From Paulownia fortunei (taxonomy: Eukaryota; Streptophyta; Magnoliopsida; Lamiales; Paulowniaceae): 64,000 bases of DNA. Below, one piece after another: positions 23,861-38,100 of the stretch. The stretch is from contig CM033111.1 of assembly GCA_019321725.1 (NCBI GenBank), positions 3,472,001 through 3,536,000 of the forward strand, read 5' to 3'. The translations under genes and the position numbers were made by a program. Numbering within the stretch: position 1 is the stretch's first letter; every line of letters starts with the position of its first letter. A model generated the notes under the pieces. It saw nothing but the letters and a program-made list of their open reading frames with translations. It made no database searches and was not told where the DNA came from.

Positions 23861-26673
23861 TTTAACCCCACCAATTTAAGTAATAAGTAAATTATCTACT
23901 TTTTTTCATAAAAATCAATGTGAAATTATAAAATTTACCCTCAGTTGGGATTTTTTATTTTCTTTATAAAATTATAAAACTTTAAGTGAAATAATAAGAT
24001 TATAGTAATTAATTGTAAGCACAAGACGAAATAGTATATAGATAAGCCCATCACCTCACTTACGCGGCGGCGCCACCACCAACAGTTGAGATAACCCTCC
24101 ACCACCGCCACCAACTATAACTCACTCAGCCCACCGTAAAAAGAAATAAGAGACATGAAGAGGAAAAGAGGACAAAATGAGAGAAGAATAAAAAAATAAA
24201 GGAGAAGAAAAAGACAAGAAATTAAAAAAGAATGAAGAAAGGAACAAGGAAATATCATAGAAGTGTGCTGGAAGGAGGAGGAGAAGAATAAGCAGAAAAA
24301 GGAAAAAATTAAGAATTTATTAATAGTATTTTAATTATATTATCATAATATCACTTATTTATTCTACAAAATATATATTTATTTATATTTTATATCAATA
24401 TATTATTTTTACAATCAAACAAATATACATAATATTTGTTAATAAATCAATACATATTCAACAACTCATCATATTTTATATTAATCATCTTATGCCAAAG
24501 GAACAAATAAACACCTTTAAGTAAAAAAACAAAAGAAACCCATAATGTTATTTAAACTAATTTGGTATCCAACCACTTATAAAAATAATATTTTATAATC
24601 AATGCTCTGTATATTCTAATCAAAACGTGTATATCAAATGAAATTAATATATGCATATATATATATATATATATATATATTTGAATTTTCGGACTATGGT
24701 ATATCAATATTTGACCAAATTAAACTTGTTTACTGTACTAAAAAAATGATAGAAATTTAGAGACCTGAAAAATGCCTTTTTATTGTGGTTCGATGAGTTA
24801 TTGGAAATTAATAATGTGATATTTAAAAAAATAAAAATTCATTTTAAAGAATAAAAATATTATTTTCCCAAAATATACTTACCAAACGTGTTTTTATTCT
24901 TCACAAATTTTTGAAAAGAAACCAAAAATAGCCTCGTATTTCTGTAAAATATCATAGTTTCGAAATTACTCATGCATGATTTATTTTTATGGCACCCATG
25001 GACAAAAATTGACATCCATATTAGTATATAGCTGGATTTCTATGCAAACAAGTACGAGCACCAATAAGTAACACAGTGAAAATGCACCACTTAATTTTTA
25101 TTATATATGTTCTATGATCATTATCAAACAAATTCAGCAAATTAGTATTTATGTTCCATTAGACTCGAGCTTCAAGATATTTCAATGAAGGTACTTTAGT
25201 AAGTTCTGTGAACCAAATTTAATATTAATTTCATCAATATTATATATAATATATTTCTATGCTAAATATTTACCGAATATCAACACAACCTATAAATTAC
25301 TCATTTAGTATGACTTGATCACATAAATTATTCATTCGTAACTTCTCTTGTAGCATGGCTCCGATTATATTGTTCAGTCTACTCTATTATTAATCAACGC
25401 ATGGAATTAAAAGGGGGAAAAGAATAGTAGATAAAACTTGGAAATGGTGTGAGTTTAAATTTGGCTAAATTTTCACAAAAAACATCATAGAGTAGGACAC
25501 ACCATGTCTGAAATCGAACAAAAACTTGAGTGTGAAATATACTTGCGGCAGATTATATATTATTACCACCACATCTCGCTTTGAAATCAATGTCCCCACC
25601 ATATCACCGTCAGCAATAGCAAAATCCCCTTTTGTGTGGGCGCCAAAAGATAAAAAGTGCACAAATTTTATGCGACTTTTTTTGATTTAGCATAATTACA
25701 ATCTATCTCAAAAGATTGTCTATGCATTGGCCACTTTCCTTTCTTTCTTCAACGGTTTCTTTTTACATAGTGGACTCTTTTTGGTTTACTTCTCTCTGAT
25801 TTCCCACTCATCCCTCCTCATGGCATCATATAAAAAATTAATAGTGGAAAAAAAATTTTACATAACTAAGTTTTCATTGTCCAAAAGAATTTAAAGTTTG
25901 TGAAAATTCAAAAATCATTTTTGATGTTTTTCAAATGCAGCTTAAATAAATTTATAATTGTCGTGTAATTGGTGTACGTACAAATAGATTTGGCCAAATA
26001 TGGATGGATAGTCTGAAAATAAGGCACTTATATAAAAAAATGGGGGGGGGGGGACAAAATAAGGCCAATAGAAAGAAAAAAAAAAATCCCAGAAATTAAT
26101 CAAGAAACTATTCCATTGGCTTTGAATCAAGATTAATTGTAGCAAGAGTCAAGGCTAAATTCCACATGGGCCAGCAGGAAACATGGATATTGCCACACTA
26201 GTACACAGCTCATCACGTGCACTGCACGCTCTCTATAATTTCTGTTCCTAAGTAATCAAGGCTCCTATTTTTGACCAACCACATTAATTAGTATCATTAT
26301 GTTGTTAGATAAGTTTCCATTTTCCCTCCCCTGCCGTGCCGTCGCAGCTACTCATGTTTCTTCATATTTCATTGATCCTAAGCTAACAAACATTGTCCAA
26401 AAATAATGGCGATTAATTGTCCATCACTTTTATTGGTCAAGCATCATTAATCATATCAAAAAATAAAAAAAGAATCATTCATGTGATATATGATATCTAC
26501 TACAAATTCTACTCTTCTCATCATAGAATTTACATACTCATCAAACTCAACTAGATCATTTCTATGATCTTCCAAAAAACAATAGATTTTTGAGAACTAA
26601 ATTAAAACAATGAAATCACATCTCACTAACCATTTTCTTGATCAATACTTTTTTGGTGTCTCTCAAAGCTTAA
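23861..26673. other. Intergenic, no gene seen
   Basis: AT-rich sequence with an (AT)n run at about 24654-24680, a purine-rich stretch at about 24130-24310 and a G run at about 26042-26053. The right end is the 3' flank of the CLE gene. ORFs here are short and lack coding character. Confidence 0.5.
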
Positions 26674-27002
26674 CTAGTGGTGCAAAGGGTTTGGACCGGT
26701 AGGGACAAGGCGCTTCTCAACACCATAACGCGGATCAATCTCGCTTCCACCCGGTGGCCCCGGCTGTATGTGGACGTCCGGTGGGAGTTCCCGTGGTGGC
26801 GGTGGCGCTTGAGAAACGGCGTGAAGTCGAACTTGCTGGCCAATGCTTTTCTATGGGTGATCAAAGGTTGATGATGCCCTAAAGATGATGGTGCATTGAT
26901 GGTCGAGGTGTTTTGGAGGTATTTGAAGTTGTAGAATTCATGAAAGAGTAGGAGGAGGAGAAAGAGCCAAAGGAATGGATAGACTAGACGAGGGATTTTC
27001 AT
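26674..27002 (-). pseudogene. CLE12: CLE12-type CLE signalling peptide gene with an internal frame change
   Basis: CLE genes encode secreted prepropeptides cut to 12-13-residue ligands for leucine-rich-repeat receptor kinases. From the Met at 27002 (another Met lies at 27008) the first frame gives a signal-anchor-like N-terminus (MKIPRLVYPFLWLFLLLLLF), then HRKALASKFDFTPF, which matches CLE12-like precursors. The C-terminal part is in a different frame: proline-rich PPPPPRELPPDV, then EIDPRYGVEK (26713-26742) and the CLE motif RLVPTGPNPLHH (26677-26712), followed directly by TAG. The change must fall between about 26743 and 26816, most likely near 26800-26812, and fits the loss of one base. 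The CLE frame alone has an upstream stop and no Met. CLE genes are short and usually intronless, and no intron fits. This is either a pseudogene or a sequence error in a real gene. Confidence 0.85.
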
Positions 27003-30000
27003 GATCATGTGGAGAATAGTGGTGAAGGAGAAGGGTTTGAAGGGGAAGCATGGAGCAATGAAATAAGGAGAGGAAGGCAAGATTTTTTAGTGGATTGAGA
27101 AAAATATGAAGGGTTGACAGCTTGAGTCTAATAAACCAAATATAAGATATGAAGAGGAGGGTTGAATTAGATGGTACGTGCTTGCTTCCATGTGAGACTT
27201 GGGAGCTAGTTTATTTTCTAATTTAATGTTGAGAGGAGAGAAGAAAAGGGAGAGGGAATGGGTTCAGTTTCCAATAAATGTTCCTTAAAAATCAAGGAAC
27301 AAAAAGGGCCATTATGTGGATTGTCAAACCCTGAATTATATAATGTTTGATTATGTTAACTATGAGTACTAGGCTTAACTATTAAATTTCTTGAAAGTGG
27401 GAAATGGTAGTCAAAATCTTCTTTTATATATATATATATATGGTATATTGAGTTTTTGGTTTTGATTTGTATTTCATTCATTGCACTTTATGAATACACA
27501 CAATAAATGTATATTAATGTATTTAATTTTCAGCATAAATGAGGATTGTCCATCGAAAAAACTTTACAACGCTCAAATCAATAACTGCTCAAAAAAATTT
27601 ACTCAATCAAAAGTATGTGTCTAATGCAAAAAATGTACCTATGATCAATAAGGGGTATATATATAATATGCAAATAAGAAGAGTAATTAAGATAAAAAAA
27701 AAATTTATTACCTTAATTGATAATTCTCACTCAATAAATCTCATGTAAATTGATGAATCTAAATAAGGTAAGGTCTCTTTCCTTATCCACAACTTGACAT
27801 AAATTTGATAAGACTCTATTTTTGCTAGCCCGAATCGAGCCCATTAGCTCAGATCTATCCATATCAGTTTGGATTTATCTATATAAGACTCATTTAGCTC
27901 AATTCTTTTATAAAGTGTTAAGCTCAAATAATTAGAATGTGATTCAAAATTTAAGACCCAATTACCAAATCTAATTTAGGTCACATCATATGTGAACGAT
28001 AATCAAATATTTATTTTAAAAAAATATTTTATATAGTTAACATTTATATATAATAAAAAATTAAAATTAAAATACTAATTTCTAATTGCGGATTAATATC
28101 TGGTGCTTTGAGTAAATAAAAGTAGCACAAAGTGCAGGGTGGGAAAATGCTATCCACATATTCTTTGGACCAAGCAATCTATACACTGTTTGGGAAGCAA
28201 TAGCAAAAGAAAAGGTGAAGATTGAGGAAGAAGATAAAATATTAATTGCACCCCTGCAGGATCATGTTAATTACTTCCTAATAATGGACAATCATGAAAG
28301 AGAACAAACAGGAGAAATGAAAAGTTCTTTATTATAAAAAAATAAAAAAAATTGAGGTAATTTGATTGGGCCCTTTTCAGCATTTGAGCCAACTGCACAT
28401 TTAGGTTATATATTCAAGTGCACTGAGATGAACAGTTGGATGCATGAATCACAGCTATGATTGTGCATTGAATTTTATTTCTCCTTCTGTTTGTGTAAAG
28501 AAATGGGAAAGTTTGGATGCGGCTTTTAAAACTATAACTCATAATATAGAATGAGTTCGTGTTTGAATTAATAAATTAATATTTAAATACATACTTAATT
28601 TTAAGATGTTCGCTCCAGTCTAAGTTTTTTGATCAATACTAACGCTGTGACTGAACTTTGATTTAGTGATGAAAATACTAAGAAAAATATTTTCTCAATT
28701 CAAATAATGATACATTTTCTTTTTCTTATAATTTTTTATTTTTTTATTAAATTTAAGGTTCAAACACATACAGAAAGAGTCGCTCCTTATTTTCCCTCCA
28801 TACATACATTACTCGTTACATTAACATAAGTTTATCAATGTCCCCATCTGAAAGTAGAGTTTATATAATTTAGGAGAACTTGGATAATTCTCTCTATCTT
28901 AACTGATTATCTACATCTCTATTTTTAGAACCTAAAATAATAATGATATTACCTTATTAATATCATCAAAATCAGTTCGAAAATCGGCATGTGCCTGATG
29001 AAATACAGCAGGTTGGCCAACAATTGGATGGAGGTCAATCTTGTCCATAATAATTTATATTGATAGCCTTTAATACTGATGTCCTAGGGATTGGCCAAAA
29101 ATAATTAGGCCGAGCTACTAGGTAGGTGAACAAGTCAAATATAGGATGAATTTGATACGATGAAAAGCCTAATGTGTGGAGGCGTAAGATTGATGGACAA
29201 GGTGAGGATGAGTCGATCTGAATTGTCATCTTAACCTATAAATTTTGATTCAGTCGATGATTTTATAAGACCAAAATGCTAGGAAGGGTTGAGTCCAATT
29301 AGAACATGACTTTTGGATCATAGTTAAGATAAGATTGAATTATTTTCCAATAAAAGTTTTGATAAGATTGTTTTCAAGGAATCACACTGGATCAGTTGCT
29401 ATGATAATATTATGAGCTTCCTGCTTCGGGTAAATTCTATTTCTATTATTATCGAAGTATTGGGCTTCTAATTTACAGTTTCAAGTAATGGGTCTTTATG
29501 CTGCCCCTTGGGCTCAAAATAAAAGGGTTCGTAATTTTCGTTTTGGGCTTTATATTCCAGTCCGAGAACCGAGACGACGCCGTGTTTAGGCAACTATAAA
29601 TTAAAACTTGTAAATTGGCAGACATAATTCGCGCAGAATTAATTGAGTACCTCCTTTAAAATCGCGAGCACCGCAGAAGTTCATCAAATTTCATAGCCAG
29701 AGTTAAACAATTGTAAAGTGGTGCGTAATTCTTTTTATTTTAATTTTGTTGGAATTTATGTTTTGGAGTTCTAATGGCTAAATCATGAGTTTGATCATGA
29801 TAGGATTGTCTTATTGAGCTGTACTGTTTGGGAACAAAAATTCGGAGAATAACTGAAGAATTCGATTCATCTTGTGTGATAAGCTGGCATTCTAGGCTCT
29901 GTTTTAGGGTTCTGGTTGAACAGTGTTTAATGTCTTACGTAATTCTGGCTTTATATCAATCATTTGGACATTCGCGGGAAAATAACTTTCTCTGTGTTTT

Positions 30001-30273
30001 TTAATTATGAACAATTTTTCCTAGAAATCTTATAATCTAATGGGACAAGTATATTGAATTGGTTGAGGGGCAAGATATTTTTATTTTTATTTTCGTAGAA
30101 TTTGAGCATCTAAGATTACAATATCTAGTTAAACCTTCCAGCTATGTTGAATTTCACGGCCACTAGTAATTTACACATTCAAATACTTTATAATTTTGCC
30201 TTGTTTAGTTCAGCTTTCAGTATCTGTGCTTTATGATTTTGGTTTTAATCAATCGATTTAAATGATTCAAGTA
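27003..30273. other. Intergenic: CLE promoter side, then upstream region of the CWC16 pseudogene
   Basis: The left part is the presumed upstream region of the minus-strand CLE gene, with an (AT)n tract at 27424-27443. The right end, about 29560-29730, resembles a 5' UTR with a following intron for the pseudogene to the right. No coding ORF was supported. Confidence 0.45.
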
Positions 30274-30359
30274 ACTGAATGTATTTGTTTGGTCTCTGCA
30301 GTCGTCTCTTGCTGTGACTGAATGTATTTGTTTGGTCTCTGCAGTTGTCTCTTGCTGCC
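30274..30359 (+). repeat. 43-bp tandem duplication over the first splice acceptor and start region of the CWC16 pseudogene
   Basis: Copy one is 30274-30316 and copy two is 30317-30359. Each runs from ACTGAATGTATTTG through TCTCTGCAG to TCTCTTGCTG. The copies differ at few positions (CAGTCGTCTC versus CAGTTGTCTC). Confidence 0.8.
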
Positions 30360-32165
30360 GCTGAGGTCAGATAATTTTTACTAGGACCCAAAGACGGTAT
30401 GCTTCTGGTGTAACTCTATAACATGCATGGATGATGGATTTACGGAATATATGAATATGTTCTAAATCATTGCATTGCTTTTCTATTCAGGGTGGATTTA
30501 ACAAGTTCCATGGTCACCATGCTTTGAGGGAGAGAGCTAGAAAAATAGATCAAGGCATCTTGATTATAAGGTACTACACCAAGCGAGTTCAATTATTAGT
30601 TTCACATGATTGAAATTTTCTTTGAGTGTCCAAGTTAAAGAGTTTCTGAAATAATTTGCTGAATTATGGGTGCTCAAATAGAAGACAAAGGGTAGAGCAT
30701 TTTTGAGATTAGGAATTCAATACACTTTGGAAATTTTCCTCACAGAACTAAGCTGTATGCTATTAATCCATCATTAGCAATATTGGACTAATGTTGACCA
30801 GTTGTATGATGTAAGATTTATCAGAAACCAATTAATGCATTGATTTTATGGATTCATTAGAAATTGGCTTTCCACAGATTGCACTAACTTTATGAGCTTG
30901 ACCAAATGTGGTAATGTAAATTTACATTTGTCTAGTACAAGGTTGATTTGATCTAAATCAGCAGTCTTCTTTATGTTAATAACACAGTTGCAGACATTTG
31001 TGGGTGATAGGTTTGAGAAAGTATAGTTTCCTGTATTTGTGCGACTTCTTTGGTTAATGCTGTTGTAGCTGTTATACTTTCAGATTAAAGTGCATATGTT
31101 TGTTCTGATAAATAAAATCGCAATAAGGAAGTGTCTAGCTCTCTAATGACATGGTTATCATTACTGAACGTTGTAAAACTACCGAAAAATAAGAATCTTA
31201 AATGATTATGGACATGCTTCTGATACTTCCTGAAGGAATAGTATAGTATCTTGATAAGAAAATTGATGATGACAATGTTCTATATGATTACGTGATGTTT
31301 GTATCTTGAGATTTTTGTGCTATTGAATTTTTAATGTGTGCTTTAACTTTACAGGTTTGAGATGCCTTTTAATGTTTGGTGTGGTGGATGTGTGTCCATG
31401 ATTGCAAAGTGTGTACGGTTCAATGCAGAGAAAAGCAAGTGGGAAATTATTACTCTACAAAGGTATTATGTCGTTTTAGATGAATGCTGAAATTGTTCAT
31501 ATCTTCAGAACGCTTCTGGTGATGACCTATTTTTTTCTTTCACAGATATGGAGCTTTACAATGACGTCTGCATGCTGCAAACATGAGATTGTTATTCAAA
31601 CAGATCCACAGAATTGCGGTTGTGTGATTATTAGTGGAGCCCGAAGAAAGACTGAGGAGTATGATGCTGAAGATGCTGAAACTTTGGTGCTCCCAGTGGA
31701 TGATGGTGAGTATTCTTGTTCAAAAGTTCTGTTGTAGTTTCTCTATGTAACAGATCTCCTCTGTTTTTGGTGAATATTTGAATGAATACTTACATACTTC
31801 CAAATTATTTTATAGCAGAACCTCATTCGTTTTTTCTTCTTCCAGATCGAAGTAAGCTGGCGGATCCTTTTAAACGGCTTGAACACCAGCACGAAGATAT
31901 CAAGAAGAAGAAAGAAGCTGAGCCAGTAGGCATCAGATGATTATGCAATGAATAGATCATTGCAAGCCAGGCTTAGGGATCAAAAGAAAAGAGTAGCTGA
32001 AGAAGAGGCTGATTTTAGGAAAGCAGGACTTGGAATATGACTTCTTCCCTTCTCTGAAGAGGATGCAGCTGCCGCGTCACATGTTAAATTTGCTACAAAG
32101 TTTGAGAAGAATAGAAAAAGACAAGAGGGCACTAAGTCATGCTGCTTAAATATTTTCTGGATCAT
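30345..32165 (+). pseudogene. CWC16/CCDC130-type splicing factor pseudogene, introns retained
   Basis: The family (YJU2/CWC16, CCDC94/130) acts in the spliceosome and starts near MSSLAAARAD. Exon remnants: 30345-30396, 30491-30570 (GFNKFHGHHALRERARKIDQ), 31355-31462 (FEMPFNVWCGGCVSMIAK), 31546-31705 (ACCKHEIVIQTDPQNCG, KTEEYDAEDAETL) and 31846 to about 32165 (KLADPFKRLEHQHED). Lesions: no start ATG; a ~10-base deletion in exon 1; a missing base in the A run near 31431-31437 that shifts NAEK out of frame with the following GNYYSTK; a small deletion near 31925; TGA at 32038 where the family has Arg; and a further shift near 32110. Intron positions are kept, so it arose by DNA duplication or decay in place, not by retroposition. 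Confidence 0.85.
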
Positions 32166-35100
32166 CTAATTCTTGAGTGTCGGATAAAAGATGTTTGGCG
32201 CTGGGAGAAAAATAAATGCTGTCTCCACATCAAAATTGTTAGTAGGAGAATTTAAGCCATCATCATGGGCTCATGGTGCTTTTCCAACTGGCAGATTTAG
32301 AGTTTAAAGTGGTTGTGGTATGACATCTCTAACAACCAAGTTCCCCATTAATCATGGATCATGGAATACTTGCGGCACTGGGAAATAGAGTTGGTGGAAA
32401 TTATTGTGTTTTGTAATTATAGGTGATAGTTCATAGTTGCTTAGAAGTTAGAACTTATGTTGGTCGATTTCCAGTTTGAGACCGGTACCCTGCCTTACCT
32501 TGAATTTAATCTTCTGTTTCTTGTAATTTCTGTAGCCATTATGCTGTTAGATGACGTGTTTTAAGGAAAGACAAAAGGTGAGAACATGTAATGTGGTTTT
32601 AAACCAATCAACTTATTCATGCAACTCTAAACAAACAGAGGAAAGATTTGTAGCAGGCATGATCATTCTTCAATTCAACGGAATATCAAACTTCCAGGTT
32701 ATGTATATGTAGGAGCATGGGTGAAAAAAGATTGAAAAACTGTACCAGAAATCTTTACGGTTCAACTTTGAAGTCACGGACTGCCATTGCTTATGGCATC
32801 AATAATTGGGTTTTAAACCTTCTCCACACAAGAATAGCGTGCTTGAACCATATAATTTCTAACCTACATTCCACCAAATCAGTATATATACTATATAACT
32901 TAGATTGTTTCTAACCTACATTCCACCAAATAAGTATATATACGATATAACTTAGATTGCTTGGCCCATAATTAGAAAAACGCTTGGAAAAACGAAGTTT
33001 TGAACTGAATTTTCAATTTTTTTCCAAGTGTTTTTACCTAAATTTTGAGTATTTTATCTTTTTGACTTGTGGTTGTCTGGGCCCAAATATTGTATGATAG
33101 CTAATTATATGGATCGGATTTGCTGATTCAATAGGAAATTGAGGGTCGATCCAGTCAGTCTTAAATAATTAAATATTTTATTCAACTAGTTAAATCGATC
33201 AGAATCGGTCAAATTTATTTTTTATTTATTTATTTTTTATTTTTTTAATTTCTTAAAAAGTTTAAAGTTGGTATTTTGTTATATATATGTAGTTATTTTA
33301 AATTTTATATTTTGTTAGATATTTTTTTAGTTAGTTATTTATATTTTTTTATATTTAAAATATATTATATAACAATTAGTTTATTGTATTATCATTTTAT
33401 ATATTATAATGAAAAATACAATCAATTCTCATTAAACTGATTGGAGAAAAGTTGTACCATTCCAACCACTTGTACTACTAACTAATAATAAGATCAATTT
33501 AATCATCAATCTACTTATAAAAACTATAGTTCCCTAAGTTGGTTTCTAAATATTACATTTTCTAAACAATTTAGCCTAGGGTTTTCTTGGTGCATCTATG
33601 TAAATAATGTACACTAGTTTTTCATTCTTGGGAGTAGTATTCCATTTTTCGAGTTTCTCTAGAAGAGGTTCCTTCTTTCTTAAAATTTTGAAGACTTTTT
33701 TGCTCTATCATATCAGCATTTGCAAATGCACGTGGAACAGGTATATTTGGATAAATTTTAACACGTTGTTCCAATAGGGTTTTTTTTTTTTTTTTTTGAG
33801 TTTTCATATTTATGGTCATGATTAAAGATTAAGTAGTTGAAAATTAATATTAGGACACACAACTGCGTATATCTTCGAAAATATATGTAACTGGAAAGTA
33901 GAAATCAAAATACCCCTCAAAAATTGTAATGACATATGAGTGTGGTTAATTATATGCAAGATTCAGCTAAAAGTTGGGTCCGTGATTTGTTCTACATAAA
34001 TATACATATAATTAATATAAATTTATTATTTAAATATTTTATTCTTTTATAAAATAGAACACTTAATCTTTCATCTATATATCAATTGTATCTTATTACC
34101 AATTTCAACTAATCAATTAATTTGCACATTTTGCCAGAAAGGGCGCTGGAAAAGAAATTAGAACTAATTGACATAAAAAAAGGTCATTTCACAAACATTC
34201 CTTCACTCATTTATATATAAAATTTATCACTCTATTTTTTATTCCAACTTCGTATTTTATCTTGGTATTAATTACATATACATATATTTGACCTATAAAT
34301 GTGATATAAAATAGAAGATCAAACGCAAAAAAAGGATAAAAAATTCTATAAAAAAACAAAAAAAAACAAAAATTCCATAGCATGAAAAAGGGCCCTAAAA
34401 TTCCGAAGAAAAGCAATGAAATTGCGGCTCACGAGCAGGGAAGTCCAGCTAGCAGGCAAACGTACATAATCATGTAACATGTCTTTCATATGTACAAATT
34501 CTGATTTTATTAAAGAGATATTTCCTCTACTTCCTTATAGTACAAAATGCACTTTTTTCTAAAGGACACTGCTGCAATATATATGGAGATCGAACAAAGA
34601 CATATCAAGAGTATCCTAAGGTACCTAATACTGCTACTTTACCACGCAAACAATCAAAAAATTCAAATGCTATAAAGCTGAGCTCATCAGGGACGAGGAA
34701 GGACTAGCTAGGAGGGTTATAATACCCAATGTGAAAGTATTGTAATAAAAGACTCAGTTTGTCCTAAGTCCTACGTTAATCAAATTCCACTGTGTGTGTG
34801 TGTGTTTTTTTGGTCATTGGAATTTATGAAGCATTATCATATATGTTTATCTAAACCAGTACAAAGGATGTGTAAGAATGCATAATAGTAGAGGTCTTTT
34901 CTCCAAACTACAAATGAAGATGAAGACCCTTTAGGCTTGAACACTCTTTCCTCTTGAGCGGCAGTTTTTGGGACATTAATTAAGTTCTGATTATTTTTCC
35001 ATGAGCTTCCAAAGTACTTAGCCACTGTATGGAAATGTTGGCCGTAGTAATGGGTCATAGACATGTACGGGACTGATATTAGAGGGCAACATCAGACAGA

Positions 35101-38100
35101 AAGCATAATGATTACCTAAACAGTATCTGGGGGAACCCTTTTTCTGGTAAACTTGCATGCGCATGCTACGTGTGTGTGGGGTGTTGGGGGGGGGCGGGGG
35201 GTACTGTTTGACAGATCGCTGGATTACGTATATCAGGATTTGCAGTTCCAACTCCCAAAACTAACTAAGTTCTGAATCTGATCAATATATCTTTTGATTC
35301 TTTTTGGCTTACTCGATTCATTTATTGCAATTACCATTTTATTTTATATTACAATATTATTAATATACATTAAATATATAAAATAATATTATTAATATAT
35401 ATTTGATATGGATCAATTAAAAAAAAATAATAATAATAATAATTTGAACTGTTTTAGAGGTACTATACCAAAACACCCATTTTTTGGGCAATAAAGTGCT
35501 GAATGTACCATGTTGTTGTGCTGAGGCCACTGTCTAAATTGAAATTTGGCTTTGAAGTTTCATCTTTCCAAACTGAGAGAGTATGTTTCTACCTAAAGGT
35601 AAACCACTTCCTTCTTCCCATTTCAAGCTTTTTTTTGAAATAATGTTATACTGTTAATTATTTCTGCTAGAGCTTTTTTGTGCTTTATTAGTTGCATGCT
35701 TTGAAGATTCATCTTTCCAAGATGTTGGCTTATTCAGATACCTTTACACCATAACCACTGATCCATGCTTGTTTCAGTTCCCCTTTATTGTTTTTCAGCT
35801 AATGAGAAAAGAAGTGTAGGAGAGTTAATCTTAGGTGAAACTGATGTAATTTAGTTCAACTCTTGCTCAGTCTTTAGGTTTGAAACAAGATATTAAAGGG
35901 GAAGGTTTACTTACTTGCAACATCATATATCAAACAAGAAGGAAAAAGGCAACCCTTACTGCTAAAAATTAAAGGGTGAACTTTCTCATATATCTGCATA
36001 TATATAAGATGCATGTGTACTTGTCTTCTTCTTTTGCAGAAAAAAAAATCTTCTAAAATTAATGAAGATGGATATGCATATATCTACCAAGATTTTTCAT
36101 AGTCCCAACTATCCACCATTTATAGTTATTCATTTATTTGGACATTAAAATTAGTTATACCATTAGTACAAACCGGAGATTACAGGGTTCAACCTTTCTT
36201 TTTTATTAAGTCAAAAACACCTATGTAGGGTGGAAGATCACGAACTTGTATATATCAATCAGATGTTTTACAAAACGGAGCCAAAGCCAAACTCTAAGAC
36301 AGACAATATCAATGTGGGTTATGTGAGATTAGTTTTATACAAAACTTTACAAAAGATGAACAAGTACGTCTAAGAGATGAAAGTTCGAAAAATCTGCTAT
36401 CTGGTTATCTTCTTTATGTGATAAGTTATACAAGTATTTCTGATTTCACTTATACTCTATCCTTTCTATTTTGAATTTTCCACTTTGAAATGAGAGTAAG
36501 TGAAAAATTTTGTATTTTCACTGTCATTATTAAAGAAAAAGATAACTCCTTTTAAAAAAATAATATTTTAGAAATTAAGTAGATTGTTGTACGTCTACAT
36601 AAAAAAAAAAAAAAGAATATTTAATCTGGAATTGTGGACTTTATTTCCTTACATTTATATTTGAAAATTTCTTATCTAGATCGACATTTTCATACTAAAT
36701 GATGTGTATAATGCCACATGTAGTAGTACACTTACATTATATTGATAATTATCACTCTTTATTATGAAATATATAAACAAGTATTTTCCCAGCTTTTGTC
36801 TGAGCTCCTGTAGTTTTCAATTTTGTTTGTTTTGCAAATTGGTCCCCGGCGGCATATTTATTTTCTGCCGAGTCCACTACATTCTGCAATGTCAATCCGG
36901 AGATCCGGTCAGCATCTGGTGGTCCACTACTTGACCCGATTTTTGGATTTTTTCTTCATAGAAACCAGTCAGGAATCAGCAGTTTTGTACTTGTTTAAAT
37001 TTAAATAAAATTTCGAAAATTTTACTTATATTTAAACCTTTTTATGGATATTAAAATTTCATTCAGTGCTTAGAGAATTATAGTAGTATTTTAGATTTTG
37101 GCATCTAATAATAAATTAATCTTTTTGTTATGGAAATATCTCTAATAAATTAATCTTTTTATTTTTTTTTTCCTCGAATTCCAAATGTGTCTTTGACGAC
37201 TTATGATATTTTGAGCATTCATCAATGATTCTAATCTAAAAATTACAATTTCTCTTGTTATATTCTTGGCATTGTTAACAATTATTGCTGAAAAATGTCT
37301 TGTTTGTTTGTTATTATTTGATCTAAATCTAACCAGAATTAATTACATAATCACATACTAAATCAAGTTTATGTTGATTAGTACAGTGAAGATAGATTTA
37401 TTACTCAAAGTATATGTATAACAATTACATTCTAATCTTTTTAATTATCAAAAATTATATTATTCATAACTAGGAAAATTAATTTGAGACAAACAAGGTT
37501 GCAAAAAATTAAGTTTTTTTTTTATTTGATAAATTTAAAAACAAAATACTTGTAAAGTCAAACATAATTATGGCAGAAGTATTTGCTAATTTAATACGTT
37601 TAATTTTTTCATTAATTTTCTTCAACTACAATATTATAAACAATTTCTGTTTGTTTAACTTTTCATTTTCACGTTTTATTCAATCATCCTGATTTCTTAT
37701 TAACAAGGTTAAAATAACAGCAATGCTCACCAATGCACCAGCTTCTTGTGGACCATTTTCCAATGTTTCGATAAATAATATATAAGGTGTGTAAATGATA
37801 GATAAGTATTATATTTTTTTATAAAATTGGATAATTATCATTCATCCAAACATTCAATATATTATTTATTAGGTGTAACATGATTATTATCGAGTTTTGA
37901 CAAGTTTTTTATTTATCTGACTTAGTACTACAATTGCTAATTAAATATCAAATTAAATTGAAAAGGACATAGAAAGCAAAATATACCACTTGACCCAGAT
38001 TTCGGTTCAAAGTCGGCAGTGCATTTAAGTAGCTCCCCCATTCAATATTTATTGCAATTTATGTTTCATAAATGTTTCTTTTTCAATTTTCTTATGGCAA

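Noticed and set aside
34837..35064. 75-codon minus-strand ORF containing PKTAAQEERVFKPKG
   Set aside because: It has some coding look, but no recognised family, no neighbouring exons with matching phase, and typical chance length for this base composition.
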